A stretch of 64,000 nt of DNA from Prolixibacteraceae bacterium. Its GTDB lineage: Bacteria; Bacteroidota; Bacteroidia; Bacteroidales; Prolixibacteraceae. Below the pieces are notes generated by a model that did not search any database, was not told the origin of the DNA, and was given only the letters and a program-made list of their open reading frames with translations. Below, in pieces: positions 42,385 to 54,999 of the stretch. Position 1 is the stretch's first letter. Each line of letters opens with the position of its first letter. The translations under genes were made by a program, and so were the position numbers. Location: the NCBI GenBank assembly GCA_025355875.1, contig JANXYV010000132.1, positions 1 to 64,000 on the forward strand. Direction: 5' to 3'.

Positions 42385-42821
42385 TTTGAAGTTTTTATTT
42401 TTGTTTCAACATATTTTTTGAAGTTATCTAAAATTGCCTGCCAGCCTGCTCTTTGAAGTTCAACAGGATTTTCGCTTTCTGCCTCAAAGGTTTCAACAAC
42501 CTCGGTTACGCTATTTGCCCATGAAAAAGCAACCCTCATCTTTCGTTCATCTCCAAGGGTAATTTCGATCAACTGCTGATCAATGATTCTGTTGTAAATT
42601 CCCCAAAAATCGAAACCGAAACTTCCATTTTTTGCTTCCATCCGGTAGTTAAATTTTCCTCCGGCTTCCAGGAAATTCTCGGCCCTGGTGGTTTGCCAAT
42701 CGTCAGAAGCAGCATTCCAGCAAAGAATATCTTCCGGATTTATCCAGCATTTCCAGACCTGGTCCAATGGTGCACTGATTTTTGCCTGCACCGTGATTTT
42801 TGTAATTGCGTTTGATTCCAT
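42381..42821 (-). CDS. SRPBCC / AHSA1-family protein
   Basis: ITVQAKISAPLDQVWKCWINPEDILCWN; 4-nt ATGA overlap with the next gene; start at 42821 rather than 42989. Confidence 0.85.
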   Translation of the reverse strand: MESNAITKITVQAKISAPLDQVWKCWINPEDILCWNAASDDWQTTRAENFLEAGGKFNYRMEAKNGSFGFDFWGIYNRIIDQQLIEITLGDERKMRVAFSWANSVTEVVETFEAESENPVELQRAGWQAILDNFKKYVETKIKTSK

Positions 42822-42828
42822 GATGCGA

Positions 42829-43266
42829 TTATTTTTCAGAACAATTAACCATCCATTGAACTCCAAATTTGTCGGTACAACTGCCATAATAGGCTCCCCA
42901 GAACATATCCTGAAGCTCTTGCACAATAGTACCTTCGAATGATAATGCCTCGAACAGTCGTATCGCTTCAGCTTTGGTGTCCGGTTCAAGGTTAATGTAA
43001 ACGTTGTTTCCCTGATTTACCTTGAAGCCCATCGATTCAGGAGCGTCAGTTCCCATCAGCAAATGTCCGCCCAAAATAGGTAATTCAACATGCATCACCA
43101 GGTTCAAATCTTCTTCAGACATTGGAGGCATTCCTTCTGCTGCAGGAATATCACGAAAACGGGAGATTCCTCCCCGACCAAATTCACCACCAAAAACTGA
43201 TTTGTAAAAATTGAAAACTTCCTCCGTGTTGCGGGGAAAATTGAGATAGGTGCCCACCTGTGCCAT
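42829..43266 (-). CDS. VOC family protein
   Basis: YLNFPRNTEEVFNFYKSVFGGEF ... SCTDKFGVQWMVN. Confidence 0.88.
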   Translation of the reverse strand: MAQVGTYLNFPRNTEEVFNFYKSVFGGEFGRGGISRFRDIPAAEGMPPMSEEDLNLVMHVELPILGGHLLMGTDAPESMGFKVNQGNNVYINLEPDTKAEAIRLFEALSFEGTIVQELQDMFWGAYYGSCTDKFGVQWMVNCSEK

Positions 43267-43351
43267 AAAAGTCTATTTTTAAAGTTTAGACTTCCATAAC
43301 AAACTGAAAATATTTTTGTTTGAATTTCAAAAGTTGTAATTTGGATATAAA

Positions 43352-43387
43352 AAAAGGCCGTCCCAATTTTCATTGAGACGGCCTTGT
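43352..43387. terminator. Bidirectional intrinsic terminator
   Basis: AAGGCCGTC-CCAATTTTCATTGA-GACGGCCTT, 9-bp stem extended by CAAT/ATTG across one mismatch. Confidence 0.8.
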
Positions 43388-43407
43388 ATATGAATTCTTA
43401 AAATCCT

Positions 43408-43728
43408 TTAAGCGATTGGTGTTGGTCCTCCAAAAGACATGGGCGAAATCATAGGATCATGACCTCTCACATTCTTTATCGTCCCGTTTACACTTTCATA
43501 TTTCTGAATATTTTCCTGCAGGGCATGCATCAAACGTTTGGCATGTTCCGGAGTTAAAATAATCCTGGATTTTACATTTGCTTTTGGAATTCCGGGCATT
43601 ACCCTGACAAAGTCCATCACAAATTCAGAACTTGAGTGCGTAATAATTGCCAGATTGGAATAAATTCCCTGTGCCACCTCTTCGGTTAACTCAATCTGCA
43701 ACTGGTTGGTATTATTCTGATCTTCCAT
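43408..43728 (-). CDS. DUF3467-family protein, downstream of rpoC
   Basis: 106 aa, EVAQGIYSNLAIITHSSSEFVMDFVRVMPG...SRIILTPEHAKRLMHALQENI; 10 nt after rpoC. Confidence 0.85.
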   Translation of the reverse strand: MEDQNNTNQLQIELTEEVAQGIYSNLAIITHSSSEFVMDFVRVMPGIPKANVKSRIILTPEHAKRLMHALQENIQKYESVNGTIKNVRGHDPMISPMSFGGPTPIA

Positions 43729-43738
43729 GATTAATTTC

Positions 43739-46700
43739 TTAATAGCGATCTGAATCTTTCATTTCAACCATCTTGTCATACTCATCACGTGAGCCAACCA
43801 CCAGATTCTTGTATTCTTTCAATCCGGTACCTGCCGGGATTAAGTGTCCGCAGATTACGTTTTCCTTCAATCCGTCGAGGTAATCGACTTTTCCCTGGAT
43901 AGCAGCCTCGTTTAATACTTTGGTGGTTTCCTGGAAAGAAGCAGCTGATAACCAGCTACGTGTTTGAAGTGCAGCGCGGGTAATCCCCTGAAGAATCTGG
44001 CTTGAAGTAGCAGGAATTGCGTCCCTTCCTTCAACCAGGGTCTTGTCGCGGCGGCGAAGATTGGAGTTTTCGTCACGTAAACGGCGCGAAGTAATGATCA
44101 TTCCCGGTTTCAAACTGTCAGAATCACCAGACTCAATCACGACTTTTTTGTTATAAATCCAGTCATTTTCGTGCAGGAATTCGTGTTTGTCGACAATTTG
44201 TTTTTCAAGGAAACGGGTATCGCCCGGATCGTCGATCTCCACTTTGCGCATCATCTGGCGAATGATCACCTCGTAATGCTTGTCGTTGATTTTCACACCC
44301 TGCATGCGGTAAACATCCTGAACTTCATTCAAAATATATTCCTGAACAGCAGTTGGGCCTTTGATCGCTAAGATATCAGACGGAGTGGTAGCACCATCCG
44401 AAAGCGGTGTTCCGGCGCGGATATAATCGCTCTCCTGAACCAGAATCTGACGTGACAGCGGAACCAAATATCGTTTAACTTCTCCGGTTTTCGAGGTGAC
44501 CACGATTTCGCGGTTACCACGTTTGATTTTACCCAAAGAAATTTCACCGTCGATTTCCGAAACCACTGCAGGGTTCGATGGATTTCTGGCTTCGAATAAC
44601 TCCGTAACACGTGGCAAACCACCGGTGATATCACCAGCTTTACCGGCAGCACGCGGAATTTTCACAAGAACAGCACCAGCTTCTACAATCTGACCATCTT
44701 CGACGTTCATGTGACCGCCTACTGGTAAGTTGTAGTTCCGGATGATATCACCCTTTTCGTTCAGAATGCGTAACGATGCATTCTTGGTTTTATCACGGGT
44801 TTCGATAATTACCTTTTCCTTGTAACCGGTTTGTTCATCCGATTCTTCGCGGCAGGTAACTCCATCGATCACCTGTTCAAATGATATTTTTCCCTTGAAC
44901 TCCGTGATAATAACCCCATTATATGGATCCCATTCGCAAATACGCATTCCCTTTTTCACTTCCTGTCCATTCTCAATAAACAGCTTCGATCCGTAAGGAA
45001 TGTTATGTGTAGAAAGTTGAATCCGTGTGTTTTTATCAATGATTCTCAATTCAGCTAAGCGGCTAACGACCATATAGTTTTTAACACCAGCTTCGTTGAA
45101 CTGATCAACCACACGTAGTTCATCAATTTCAGCAATACCATCGTATTTCGAATCAATGGCCGATTGGGTTGAAATGTTTCCAGCGATACCTCCTACGTGG
45201 AACGTACGAAGAGTCAACTGAGTTCCAGGTTCACCGATCGACTGTGCGGCGATAACGCCAACAGCCTCACCACGTTGAACCATGGTACTTCCGGCCAGAT
45301 TTAAGCCGTAACATTTTGCACAAACCCCCACTTTCGATTCACAGGTTAATACTGAACGTATTTCAACGGATTCGATAGGTGATTCTTCGATTTTATCTGA
45401 AACTTCGTCGGTGATAATTTCACCTGAAGCAACAATCAATTCTCCTGTCAATGGGTTGAAAACATCATGAACAGTGGTACGTCCGATGATTCGTTCAGAA
45501 AGTGAAGCCACCACTTCTTCGTTGTTTTTAATTGCAGCAGCAATCAAACCACGTAAAGTTCCGCAATCTTCTTCCTGAATAATCACATCCTGAGAAACGT
45601 CAACCAAACGACGGGTCAGATAACCAGCATCAGCTGTTTTCAGTGCGGTATCGGCCAAACCTTTACGGGCACCGTGGGTTGAAATAAAGTATTCCAAAAC
45701 TGACAGACCTTCTTTAAAGTTCGCCAAAATCGGGTTTTCAATGATCTGAGAACCGGTAGACCCAGACTTCTGAGGTTTTGCCATCAAACCACGCATACCG
45801 CAAAGCTGACGAATCTGCTCTTTGGAACCACGGGCTCCTGAATCCAACATCATATAGACCGAGTTGAATCCCTGACGGTCGGTGCTCAATGTTTTCATCA
45901 CCGAATTGGTGAGTTTGGCATTGGCATGTGTCCAGATATCAATTACCTGATTGTAGCGTTCGTTGTTGGTAATGAATCCCATGTTGTAGTTCATCATTAC
46001 TTCTTCAACTTCTGCATAACCGGCATCAACAATTTCCTTTTTGTCATGCGGCACAACCACGTCACTTAAATTGAAAGACAATCCACCGCGATACGCCATG
46101 GTATAACCCAAATCCTTAATGGCATCAAGGAAATTAACGGTTACCGCATTGCCAGTCTTTTTATAAATATCGGCAATAATTGTACGAAGCGACTTCTTAG
46201 TCAGCAACTGGTTGATATATCCAACGGTTTTTGGAACCGATTGGTTGAAAATAATCCGACCAACAGTAGTTTCAATGATGTGTTTGAACATTTCACCGTT
46301 CTCATCAACATCTTCAACTTTCACCTTCACAATGGCATGCAAATCAATCACGCCTTCGTTGTGAGCAATGATTACTTCTTCCGTAGAATAGAAAATCATT
46401 CCTTCACCACGGGCACCCGGACGAGGTTTGGTCATGTAGTACAAACCAAGAACCATGTCCTGAGATGGTACAGTGATTGGAGCTCCATTTGCAGGGTTCA
46501 GTAAGTTGTGTGAGGCAAGCATCAGCATCTGAGCTTCCAAAACAGCAGCATTACCCAGTGGTACGTGAACAGCCATCTGGTCACCATCGAAGTCGGCGTT
46601 GAAACCGGTACAAACGAGCGGGTGCAACTGAATTGCCTTTCCTTCGACTAATACCGGCTGGAAGGCCTGAATGGACAAACGGTGCAGCGTAGGCGCACGG

Positions 46701-48007
46701 TTCAGCATGACAGGATGTCCTTTCAGGACGTTTTCCAGAATATCCCAAACAACCGGATCTTTTCGATCAACAATTTTCTTGGCCGATTTTACAGTCTTTA
46801 CTATACCACGTTCAATCAATTTACGGATGACAAATGGTTTGAAAAGCTCTGCAGCCATATCTTTTGGAAGACCGCACTCGTGAAGTTTCAGTTTTGGTCC
46901 GATAACAATTACCGAACGGGCTGAATAGTCAACACGTTTACCCAACAAGTTCTGGCGGAAACGACCTTGCTTCCCTTTCAAACTGTCGGACAATGATTTT
47001 AATGCGCGGTTATTTTCTGTTTTTACTGCATTCGATTTCCGTGAATTATCGAATAAAGAATCCACTGCTTCCTGAAGCATACGTTTTTCGTTACGCAGAA
47101 TCACTTCCGGAGCTTTGATTTCAATCAGTCGTTTCAAGCGGTTGTTGCGGATAATTACCCTGCGATACAAGTCGTTCAGATCGGAAGTGGCAAAACGGCC
47201 ACCATCCAATGGAACCAACGGACGCAAATCAGGAGGAATAACAGGTACAACCTTCACAATCATCCATTCCGGACGATTGATATTCTTACTTGCACGGAAA
47301 GCTTCAACAACCTGCAAACGTTTCAAAGCTTCGTTTTTACGTTGCTGTGAAGTTTCGGTGTTGGCTTTGTGCCGAAGGTCGAACGACATTTCATCCAATT
47401 CGAGACGTTGCAATAATGAATACAACGCATCGGCTCCCATGCGGGCGATGAATTTGTTCGGATCAGAATCGTCGAGATACTGGTTTTCTTTTGGTAAAGT
47501 ATCCAGGATATCCAGATATTCTTCCTCAGTCAGGAAGTCCAAATATTTAACGCCATCCTGAGCTTTAATACCCGGATGAACCACTACATATCTTTCGTAG
47601 TAAATAATTGCATCAAGCTTCTTTGTGGGTAATCCTAAAAGGTATCCGATTTTATTCGGTAACGATTTAAAATACCAAATATGAGCTACCGGAACAACCA
47701 GGGAAATGTGGCCCATGCGTTCGCGACGGACTTTTTTCTCGGTCACTTCCACGCCACAGCGGTCGCAAACGATTCCTTTGTAACGGATCCGTTTGTATTT
47801 TCCGCAGTGACACTCATAATCCTTCACCGGGCCGAAGATCCGTTCACAGAACAAACCATCGCGTTCAGGTTTATAAGTCCGGTAATTGATCGTTTCAGGT
47901 TTCAACACTTCTCCGTGAGAACGTTCGAGAACTTCTTCAGGCGAAGCCAGACTGATACCAATTTTGGCAAAGCTACTTTTAACTTTATTGTCTTTTCTGA
48001 ATGCCAT
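43739..48007 (-). CDS. rpoC: DNA-directed RNA polymerase subunit beta'
   Basis: [15 protein letters not shown] active-site motif; [23 protein letters not shown] zinc motif. Confidence 0.98.
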   Translation of the reverse strand: MAFRKDNKVKSSFAKIGISLASPEEVLERSHGEVLKPETINYRTYKPERDGLFCERIFGPVKDYECHCGKYKRIRYKGIVCDRCGVEVTEKKVRRERMGHISLVVPVAHIWYFKSLPNKIGYLLGLPTKKLDAIIYYERYVVVHPGIKAQDGVKYLDFLTEEEYLDILDTLPKENQYLDDSDPNKFIARMGADALYSLLQRLELDEMSFDLRHKANTETSQQRKNEALKRLQVVEAFRASKNINRPEWMIVKVVPVIPPDLRPLVPLDGGRFATSDLNDLYRRVIIRNNRLKRLIEIKAPEVILRNEKRMLQEAVDSLFDNSRKSNAVKTENNRALKSLSDSLKGKQGRFRQNLLGKRVDYSARSVIVIGPKLKLHECGLPKDMAAELFKPFVIRKLIERGIVKTVKSAKKIVDRKDPVVWDILENVLKGHPVMLNRAPTLHRLSIQAFQPVLVEGKAIQLHPLVCTGFNADFDGDQMAVHVPLGNAAVLEAQMLMLASHNLLNPANGAPITVPSQDMVLGLYYMTKPRPGARGEGMIFYSTEEVIIAHNEGVIDLHAIVKVKVEDVDENGEMFKHIIETTVGRIIFNQSVPKTVGYINQLLTKKSLRTIIADIYKKTGNAVTVNFLDAIKDLGYTMAYRGGLSFNLSDVVVPHDKKEIVDAGYAEVEEVMMNYNMGFITNNERYNQVIDIWTHANAKLTNSVMKTLSTDRQGFNSVYMMLDSGARGSKEQIRQLCGMRGLMAKPQKSGSTGSQIIENPILANFKEGLSVLEYFISTHGARKGLADTALKTADAGYLTRRLVDVSQDVIIQEEDCGTLRGLIAAAIKNNEEVVASLSERIIGRTTVHDVFNPLTGELIVASGEIITDEVSDKIEESPIESVEIRSVLTCESKVGVCAKCYGLNLAGSTMVQRGEAVGVIAAQSIGEPGTQLTLRTFHVGGIAGNISTQSAIDSKYDGIAEIDELRVVDQFNEAGVKNYMVVSRLAELRIIDKNTRIQLSTHNIPYGSKLFIENGQEVKKGMRICEWDPYNGVIITEFKGKISFEQVIDGVTCREESDEQTGYKEKVIIETRDKTKNASLRILNEKGDIIRNYNLPVGGHMNVEDGQIVEAGAVLVKIPRAAGKAGDITGGLPRVTELFEARNPSNPAVVSEIDGEISLGKIKRGNREIVVTSKTGEVKRYLVPLSRQILVQESDYIRAGTPLSDGATTPSDILAIKGPTAVQEYILNEVQDVYRMQGVKINDKHYEVIIRQMMRKVEIDDPGDTRFLEKQIVDKHEFLHENDWIYNKKVVIESGDSDSLKPGMIITSRRLRDENSNLRRRDKTLVEGRDAIPATSSQILQGITRAALQTRSWLSAASFQETTKVLNEAAIQGKVDYLDGLKENVICGHLIPAGTGLKEYKNLVVGSRDEYDKMVEMKDSDRY

Positions 48008-48065
48008 ATATCGATGTTATTTTAACAAATTTAAATCAGGAAAATCAAAAAGATTTTACCTCAAA

Positions 48066-51000
48066 TTAATCCAGGTTAACACTCAAACCAAGACCACGTA
48101 ATTCGTGAAGCAAAACATTCAATGATTCAGGAATACCTGCCGCTGGCATTGGTTCTCCCTTCACAATGGCTTCGTAAGCTTTTGCTCTTCCCAAAACGTC
48201 GTCTGATTTAACAGTCAGAATTTCCTGCAGAATGTTCGATGCACCAAATGCTTCCAGTGCCCAAACTTCCATTTCCCCGAAACGCTGTCCTCCGAACTGA
48301 GCTTTACCGCCCAATGGTTGCTGAGTGATCAGTGAATACGGTCCGATTGAACGGGCATGCATCTTATCTTCAACCATGTGACCCAGTTTCAGCATGTAAA
48401 TAATACCTACAGTTGCCGGCTGATCAAAAGGTTCACCGGTACCACCATCGCGAAGATAGGTTTTACCGAATCGTGGAACGCCAGCCTGGTCAGTATATTC
48501 ACAAACCTGATCGAGGGTAGCACCATCAAAAATCGGGGTCGCAAATTTCAATCCCAATTCTTTTCCGGCCCAAGCCAAAACAGTCTCGTAAATCTGTCCG
48601 AGGTTCATACGCGAAGGTACGCCCAGTGGGTTCAGAACGATGTCAACAGGAGTTCCGTCTTCCAGGAACGGCATATCTTCGTCACGAACAATACGTGAGA
48701 CTATACCTTTGTTTCCGTGACGACCGGCCATCTTATCACCAATCTGGAGTTTACGTTTTTTAGCCACATAAACCTTTGCAAGCTGAATAATACCTGCAGG
48801 AAGTTCATCACCAATAGTCACATTGTAGCGTTTCCGTTTCGAAACCGCTTCCAATTCCTTATGCTTCATGATGTAATTGTTGATAAGCGCGAAAATCATG
48901 TCGTTCTTATCTTTATCTGTCGTCCATTTTGCAGGATTAATCGTCAGATAATCAATTTCCTGAAGTTGTTTCAAGGTGAATTTGATTCCTTTGCTAATGA
49001 TGTCGCCACCATAATAATCTTTTACGCCTTGACTGGTTTTTCCATTCACCAGAGTGAAAAGCTTTTCTTCCAATTTAGCACGCAAGCCGGAAGCATGACG
49101 ATCAAATTCATCGTCGATCGAATCGAGCAATGGTTTGGTGGCCAATTTTCCTTTTTTATCTTTTACTACTCTTGAGAATAGCTTTTTGTCGATAATGGTT
49201 CCATTGAGCGATGGAGAAGCTTTCAGCGATGCATCTTTCACATCACCGGCTTTATCACCAAAGATTGCACGAAGCAGTTTTTCTTCCGGAGAAGGATCTG
49301 ATTCGCCTTTAGGTGTAATCTTTCCAATCAGGATATCGCCCGGTTTTACAACCGCTCCCACACGGATTAATCCGTTTTCGTCCAGATTTTTGGTTGCTTC
49401 TTCGCTGACATTTGGAATATCGGAAGTAAATTCCTCGACTCCGCGTTTGGTATCACGAACTTCCAATGCATATTCATCAACATGAATTGAGGTGAAAACA
49501 TCTTCCCGAACTACGCGTTCAGAAATTACAATCGCATCCTCATAGTTATAACCCTGCCATGGCATGAAAGCCACTTTCAGGTTACGTCCCAATGCAAGTT
49601 CACCACCCTGAGTGGCATAACCTTCAGTAAGAACCTGACCTTTTTTAACCCGATTGCCTTTAAAGACAATAGGTTTAAGATCAACTACGGTACCCTGGTT
49701 CGTTTTTTGAAATTTAGAAATCTTATAGGAAACCACTTCAGGATCAAAACTCACGAAACGTTCCTCTTCACTCTTATCGTAGCGAATCAAAATTTCGTCA
49801 GCATCGACAAATTCTACCACACCATCGTCTTCGGCAACGATCAAAACGCGGGAGTCAATAGCCGAACGTGCTTCCAGCCCGGTTCCAACGATAGGAGCTT
49901 CCGGACGAAGCAGCGGTACTGCCTGACGCATCATGTTCGATCCCATCAAGGCGCGGTTGGCATCATCATGCTCGAGGAAAGTAATGAGAGATGCAGCAAC
50001 TGATGCAATCTGGTTCGGTCCTACATCCATCAGATTGACATCTGACTTTGGAACAATCGGATAATCACCATCCAAACGGGATTTCACCCTTGAATTAATG
50101 AAATTTCCTTCATTATCAATAGGTGCATTGGCCTGAGCAATCACTTTACTTTCTTCCTCTTCGGCAGTAAGGTAAATGACACCTTCCACCGTTAAATCTA
50201 CCTTGCCGTTTTCAACTTTTCGGTAAGGAGTAGAAATGAATCCCAGATCAGTCACTTTTGCGAAAACACAAAGCGACGAAATCAGACCAATATTTGGTCC
50301 TTCGGGAGTTTCAATCGGGCACAAACGTCCGTAGTGCGTATAATGAACGTCTCGCACCTCGAAACCAGCTCTTTCACGCGAAAGACCGCCAGGCCCCAAA
50401 GCTGACATACGACGTTTGTGAGTCATTTCAGCCAATGGATTCGTTTGGTCCATAAACTGAGACAATGCATTGGTTCCGAAGAATGAATTGATTACCGATG
50501 ACAGGGTCTTGGAATTGATCAGGTCGATCGGTGTAAATACTTCGTTGTCACGAACATTCATCCGTTCACGAATGGTACGGGCCATACGGGCCAGACCAAC
50601 CCCAAACTGATTAAACATCTGTTCACCGACTGTGCGTACACGACGATTGCTCAAGTGGTCAATATCATCAACGTCAGTCTTTGAATTAACCAGTTTGATC
50701 AGGTATTTAATAATTTCAATAATATCTTCCTTGGTCAAAACCTGAACATTCATATCGATATTCAGATTCAACTTTTTGTTGATCCGGTAACGGCCAACTT
50801 CACCAAGGTCATATCTTTTTTCAGAAAAGAAAAGCTTATCGATTACGTCTCTTGCAGTAGCATCATCAGGCGGTTCCGCATTACGGAGCTGACGATAAAT
50901 ATGCAAAACAGCTTCCTTTTCTGAATTACAAGGGTCTTTCTGAAGGGTATTGTAAATAATCGCGAAATCCTGAAGATTTTGATCTTCTTTGTGAAGCAAG

Positions 51001-51878
51001 ATCGTTTTTGCTCCAGATTCCACGATCTGATCAATATGATCATTGTCGAGAACAGTCTCGCGGTCGAGAACCACTTCGTTACGTTCGATCGATACCACTT
51101 CACCGGTATCTTCATCCACGAAGTCTTCGGTCCAGGTTTTCAGAACACGAGCAGCCAGTTTACGGCCAACGATTTTCTTTAACCCAGATTTCGACACTTT
51201 AATTTCATCGGCCAGATCGAAAATTTCAAGGATATCCTTGTCGCTTTCGAAACCAATTGCACGAAGCAAGGTGGTTACCGGCAATTTTTTCTTCCGGTCG
51301 ATATAGGCAAACATGACACTGTTGATGTCGGTTGCGAATTCGATCCATGATCCTTTAAAAGGAATGATCCGGGCGGAATAAAGTTTTGTACCATTTGCAT
51401 GCATGCTCTGTCCGAAGAAAACTCCGGGAGAACGGTGCAACTGCGAAACGACAACACGTTCGGCCCCATTGATGACAAATGTTCCTCTGGGTGTCATATA
51501 AGGAACAGTCCCAAGATATACATCCTGAACGACCGTGTCGAAATCTTCATGCTCCGGATCGGTGCAATACAATTTCAATTTGGCTTTTAACGGAACACTA
51601 TAAGTCAGACCACGTTCGATACATTCTTCGATAGAGTACCGTGGCGGGTCAACCATATAGTCTACAAACTCTAAAACGAAATTGTTTCTGGTATCGGTAA
51701 TTGGAAAGTTTTCTTCAAAAACTTTGCACAAACCTTCTTCTTTACGCTGATCAGGGATGGTTCCCAGCTGAAAAAATTCGACGAAGGACTTGATTTGTAC
51801 TTCGAGGAAATCAGGATAATCAAAGACGGTTTTCGTTGAAGAAAAGCTAATCCTCTGGTTTTCTATTTTTACTGACAT
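48066..51878 (-). CDS. rpoB: DNA-directed RNA polymerase subunit beta
   Basis: [38 protein letters not shown]; likely start MSVKIENQR (51878). Confidence 0.98.
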   Translation of the reverse strand: MSVKIENQRISFSSTKTVFDYPDFLEVQIKSFVEFFQLGTIPDQRKEEGLCKVFEENFPITDTRNNFVLEFVDYMVDPPRYSIEECIERGLTYSVPLKAKLKLYCTDPEHEDFDTVVQDVYLGTVPYMTPRGTFVINGAERVVVSQLHRSPGVFFGQSMHANGTKLYSARIIPFKGSWIEFATDINSVMFAYIDRKKKLPVTTLLRAIGFESDKDILEIFDLADEIKVSKSGLKKIVGRKLAARVLKTWTEDFVDEDTGEVVSIERNEVVLDRETVLDNDHIDQIVESGAKTILLHKEDQNLQDFAIIYNTLQKDPCNSEKEAVLHIYRQLRNAEPPDDATARDVIDKLFFSEKRYDLGEVGRYRINKKLNLNIDMNVQVLTKEDIIEIIKYLIKLVNSKTDVDDIDHLSNRRVRTVGEQMFNQFGVGLARMARTIRERMNVRDNEVFTPIDLINSKTLSSVINSFFGTNALSQFMDQTNPLAEMTHKRRMSALGPGGLSRERAGFEVRDVHYTHYGRLCPIETPEGPNIGLISSLCVFAKVTDLGFISTPYRKVENGKVDLTVEGVIYLTAEEEESKVIAQANAPIDNEGNFINSRVKSRLDGDYPIVPKSDVNLMDVGPNQIASVAASLITFLEHDDANRALMGSNMMRQAVPLLRPEAPIVGTGLEARSAIDSRVLIVAEDDGVVEFVDADEILIRYDKSEEERFVSFDPEVVSYKISKFQKTNQGTVVDLKPIVFKGNRVKKGQVLTEGYATQGGELALGRNLKVAFMPWQGYNYEDAIVISERVVREDVFTSIHVDEYALEVRDTKRGVEEFTSDIPNVSEEATKNLDENGLIRVGAVVKPGDILIGKITPKGESDPSPEEKLLRAIFGDKAGDVKDASLKASPSLNGTIIDKKLFSRVVKDKKGKLATKPLLDSIDDEFDRHASGLRAKLEEKLFTLVNGKTSQGVKDYYGGDIISKGIKFTLKQLQEIDYLTINPAKWTTDKDKNDMIFALINNYIMKHKELEAVSKRKRYNVTIGDELPAGIIQLAKVYVAKKRKLQIGDKMAGRHGNKGIVSRIVRDEDMPFLEDGTPVDIVLNPLGVPSRMNLGQIYETVLAWAGKELGLKFATPIFDGATLDQVCEYTDQAGVPRFGKTYLRDGGTGEPFDQPATVGIIYMLKLGHMVEDKMHARSIGPYSLITQQPLGGKAQFGGQRFGEMEVWALEAFGASNILQEILTVKSDDVLGRAKAYEAIVKGEPMPAAGIPESLNVLLHELRGLGLSVNLD

Positions 51879-51988
51879 CGATGTATATTGTGGATTTGAA
51901 ATTAAAAGAGAAATATACAAAAAGGCATAGAACCCCACGCTTGTGAGGTTCTAAACCATATCAACCTAAAAATAAGGTCTTAAGACAT

Positions 51989-52366
51989 TTATTTAATTTC
52001 AACTTCAGCTCCAGCTTCTTCTAATTGAGATTTTAAGGCTTCTGCTTCGTCTTTAGAAACTTTTTCTTTGATTGCTTTTGGAGCACTATCAACTACTTCT
52101 TTAGCCTCTTTCAAACCAAGACCAGTTAACTCTTTAACCAATTTTACTACTGCTAATTTTGATTGACCAGCTGCTTTCAGAATAACATCGAATTCGGTTT
52201 GAACAGCGGCTTCCACTTCTTCAGCAGGGCCGGCAGCAGCGGCAACAGCAACAGCTGCAGCAGCAGGTTCAATACCATATTCCGACTTTAAAATTCCGGC
52301 TAATTCATTTACTTCTTTTACAGTTAAGTTCACCAACTCTTCCGCAAGTTTTTTTAAATCTGCCAT
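51989..52366 (-). CDS. rplL: 50S ribosomal protein L7/L12
   Basis: [30 protein letters not shown]. Confidence 0.97.
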   Translation of the reverse strand: MADLKKLAEELVNLTVKEVNELAGILKSEYGIEPAAAAVAVAAAAGPAEEVEAAVQTEFDVILKAAGQSKLAVVKLVKELTGLGLKEAKEVVDSAPKAIKEKVSKDEAEALKSQLEEAGAEVEIK

Positions 52367-52403
52367 TTCGATAATAATTTTTAATATAATTTTATAACTA
52401 ACT

Positions 52404-52922
52404 TTATTCTCTTTCTCCCAATGTCTTCAAAACTCCATGGATGATATTTCCACCGGATTGTAATGCACCCAATACATTCTTCATTGGAGACTGCAATAAC
52501 CCGATAACTTCACCAATCAGTTCGTTCTTCGACTTAATAGAAACTAATATATCCAATTGGTTTTCACCAACATAAACTGACTCCTGAACGTATGCGCCTT
52601 TCAAAATCGGCATTTTGTTCTTTTTCTTGAAGTCTTTAATCAGTTTTGCAGGAGTATTTGCATTCTCACAAAACATGACGGATGTATTACCTTTTAGTAC
52701 ATCATAAAGTTCTTCAGCATTCTTATTGGATGCTTCCAAAGCTTTACGCAAGAGGGTATTCTTCACAACAACCAATTCTACCTGCTGTTTGTCGCATAAA
52801 CGCCTTAAATTACTTGTTTTAGCGGCATTCAGGCCTTCAATATCAGTCAAATAAAAATGAGATGACGAATTGATCTGCTCTGTAAGGCTACCGATGATTT
52901 CGAATTTTTCTGATCTTTTCAT
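52404..52922 (-). CDS. rplJ: 50S ribosomal protein L10
   Basis: Family sequence and gene order. Confidence 0.96.
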   Translation of the reverse strand: MKRSEKFEIIGSLTEQINSSSHFYLTDIEGLNAAKTSNLRRLCDKQQVELVVVKNTLLRKALEASNKNAEELYDVLKGNTSVMFCENANTPAKLIKDFKKKNKMPILKGAYVQESVYVGENQLDILVSIKSKNELIGEVIGLLQSPMKNVLGALQSGGNIIHGVLKTLGERE

Positions 52923-52927
52923 ATCCT

Positions 52928-53626
52928 TTACTTTTCAGAGACAGACTTAGGTTCAACTTGTATTCCAGGACTCATAGTACTCGACAGGTAAATACTTTTC
53001 ACATAAGTACCTTTTGCGGCCGAAGGTTTCAGCTTAACCAGGGTATTCACAAACTCAGTAGCATTTTCGACCAATTTCTGAGGATCAAAAGAAACTTTCC
53101 CCACAGAGGTGTGAACGATACCAAATTTATCAACCTTAAAGTCGATCTTACCAGCTTTTACTTCAGCAACAGCTTTTCCTATTTCCATCGTAACTGTACC
53201 ACTTTTTGGGTTTGGCATCAAACCACGTGGACCTAATATACGTCCAAGAGCTCCAACTTTTCCCATTACCGGTGGCATAGTAATAATTACATCAACATCG
53301 GTCCAACCTCCTTTGATTTTTTCAACGAAGTCGTCCAGACCAACATAATCAGCTCCAGCATCTTTGGCCTCCTGTTCTTTGTCAGGAGTAACCAGGGCCA
53401 ATACACGCACTTCTTTACCAGTTCCATGAGGTAAAGTAACCACGCCCCTAACCATCTGATTAGCTTTTCTCGGATCTACTCCAAGGCGAACATCAATATC
53501 CACAGAAGAATCGAACTTGGTAAAAGTAATTTCTTTCACCAGTGCGGATGCTTCTTTCAGGCTATATAGTTTACCTTTTTCGAGTTTCCCCAGAGCAAGC
53601 TTTGTATTCTTTGTAATTCTGCCCAT
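52928..53626 (-). CDS. rplA: 50S ribosomal protein L1
   Basis: [28 protein letters not shown]. Confidence 0.97.
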   Translation of the reverse strand: MGRITKNTKLALGKLEKGKLYSLKEASALVKEITFTKFDSSVDIDVRLGVDPRKANQMVRGVVTLPHGTGKEVRVLALVTPDKEQEAKDAGADYVGLDDFVEKIKGGWTDVDVIITMPPVMGKVGALGRILGPRGLMPNPKSGTVTMEIGKAVAEVKAGKIDFKVDKFGIVHTSVGKVSFDPQKLVENATEFVNTLVKLKPSAAKGTYVKSIYLSSTMSPGIQVEPKSVSEK

Positions 53627-53640
53627 TTTAATAAATTTAA

Positions 53641-54084
53641 TTAGTTTGTAGATGGGTGTTCGCCTTCAACAGTGATTCCCATACTTCTGGCAGTACCAGC
53701 TACCATGCTTATAGCAGCATCGAGTGTAAAACAGTTAAGGTCTTCCAATTTAATTTCAGCGATCGCCTTTACTTGTTCCCAGCTAACAGAACCAACTTTG
53801 TTAACATGTGGTTCAGAGGAACCTTTTTTCACCTTCGCAGCTTCGATAAGTTGCACGGCTACTGGGGGTTGTTTAATTACAAAATCAAACGATTTATCTG
53901 CATAAACAGTAATAACAACCGGAAGCACTTTACCTGCAAGGTCCTGTGTTCTGGCGTTGAACTGTTTGCAAAACTGCATGATATTTACCCCTTTAGAACC
54001 TAATGCTGGGCCTATCGGAGGTGAAGGGTTAGCAGCACCCCCCTTTACTTGCAATTTAATTAATCCAGCAATTTCTTTAGCCAT
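53641..54084 (-). CDS. rplK: 50S ribosomal protein L11
   Basis: [31 protein letters not shown]. Confidence 0.97.
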   Translation of the reverse strand: MAKEIAGLIKLQVKGGAANPSPPIGPALGSKGVNIMQFCKQFNARTQDLAGKVLPVVITVYADKSFDFVIKQPPVAVQLIEAAKVKKGSSEPHVNKVGSVSWEQVKAIAEIKLEDLNCFTLDAAISMVAGTARSMGITVEGEHPSTN

Positions 54085-54106
54085 AATAAAATCGATAAAA
54101 GATTTA

Positions 54107-54655
54107 TTACTCCTTTTCTACTTGCATAAAGCTAAGTTCCAAAGGAGTTTTTCGTCCAAAAATTTTGACCATTACCTCAAGCTTCTTCTTCTCCTCATTG
54201 ATTTTTTCAATGATTCCGTTGAAGCCATTGAATGGCCCGTCGATAACTTTCACAGTTTCTCCAACTACGAATGGAATATTCATTTCTTCACCTGACTCAG
54301 CCATTTCATCGACCCGACCTAAAATCCGGTAGACTTCTGACTGACGCATTGGAACAGGTTCTCCGCTTTTTGTATCCCCAAGGAAGCCGATGACGTTGGG
54401 AATATTTTTAAGCATGTGGGGAATCTCTCCAACCAGACAGGCTTCAACCAAAACATAACCAGGAAAGAAATTTCGATCTTTACTGATTTTTTTTCCGTTG
54501 CGAATCTGATAAACTTTCTCAGTAGGAATTAAAACCTGTGAAACAAACTCCTGAAGACCAGCATTTGCAATCTCGTTTTCAATATATTCTTTGACTTTCT
54601 TTTCTTTTCCTCCAATTGCCCGAAGAACATACCATTTTTTTACGTTTTCGCTCAT
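54107..54655 (-). CDS. nusG: Transcription termination/antitermination protein NusG
   Basis: [16 protein letters not shown]...FFPGYVLVE...[11 protein letters not shown]. Confidence 0.96.
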   Translation of the reverse strand: MSENVKKWYVLRAIGGKEKKVKEYIENEIANAGLQEFVSQVLIPTEKVYQIRNGKKISKDRNFFPGYVLVEACLVGEIPHMLKNIPNVIGFLGDTKSGEPVPMRQSEVYRILGRVDEMAESGEEMNIPFVVGETVKVIDGPFNGFNGIIEKINEEKKKLEVMVKIFGRKTPLELSFMQVEKE

Positions 54656-54674
54656 GTTGTGCTTCTAAAAGGTA

Positions 54675-54866
54675 TTAATAAAATAATTTGTACACAGAGC
54701 CCATAATGTTTTCAAAAGAGAAGTCCATTACGAAAACTATCAGTGCTATAATAAGGGAAGCAACCATTACGATCAATGCACTACTTTGCAATTCTTTCCA
54801 AGTAGGCCAGGAAACCTTATGAACAAGCTCATTATAAGCTTCTTCGAAATAGATTTTAAGTTTCAT
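54675..54866 (-). CDS. secE: Preprotein translocase subunit SecE
   Basis: 63 aa, ELVHKVSWPTWKELQSSALIV; position before nusG. Confidence 0.94.
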   Translation of the reverse strand: MKLKIYFEEAYNELVHKVSWPTWKELQSSALIVMVASLIIALIVFVMDFSFENIMGSVYKLFY

Positions 54867-54886
54867 TTCTTTGTAATATAGTTTGT

Positions 54887-54946
54887 ACGGATGGTAAGAC
54901 TCGAACTTACTTCAATAAATAAAACTCCCAACCGAGTAACATCCGT
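54887..54946 (-). ncRNA. tRNA-like element lacking an anticodon arm, at the site where tRNA-Trp is often found between tuf and secE
   Basis: Minus strand ACGGATG-TT-ACTC-GGTTGG-GAGT-TTTATTTATTGAA-GTAAG-TTCGAGT-CTTAC-CATCCGT: perfect 7-bp acceptor, 4-bp D-stem and 5-bp T-stem with TTCGAGT loop; only 13 nt where about 22 nt of anticodon arm plus variable loop are expected. Confidence 0.65.
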
Positions 54947-54978
54947 AAAAGGTCCCGGGACAATACCCGGGACCTTTT
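54947..54978 (-). terminator. Intrinsic terminator of tuf
   Basis: AAAAGGTCCCGGG-TATTGT-CCCGGGACCTTTT, perfect 13-bp stem, abutting the tRNA-like element. Confidence 0.85.
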
Positions 54979-54999
54979 AGCAGAATATCTTATTGGAAA

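Noticed and set aside
40222-43266. VOC/SRPBCC/YciI-like run as a novel biosynthetic cluster
   Set aside because: Small stand-alone VOC and AHSA1 genes commonly cluster like this in Bacteroidota; no pathway enzyme links them
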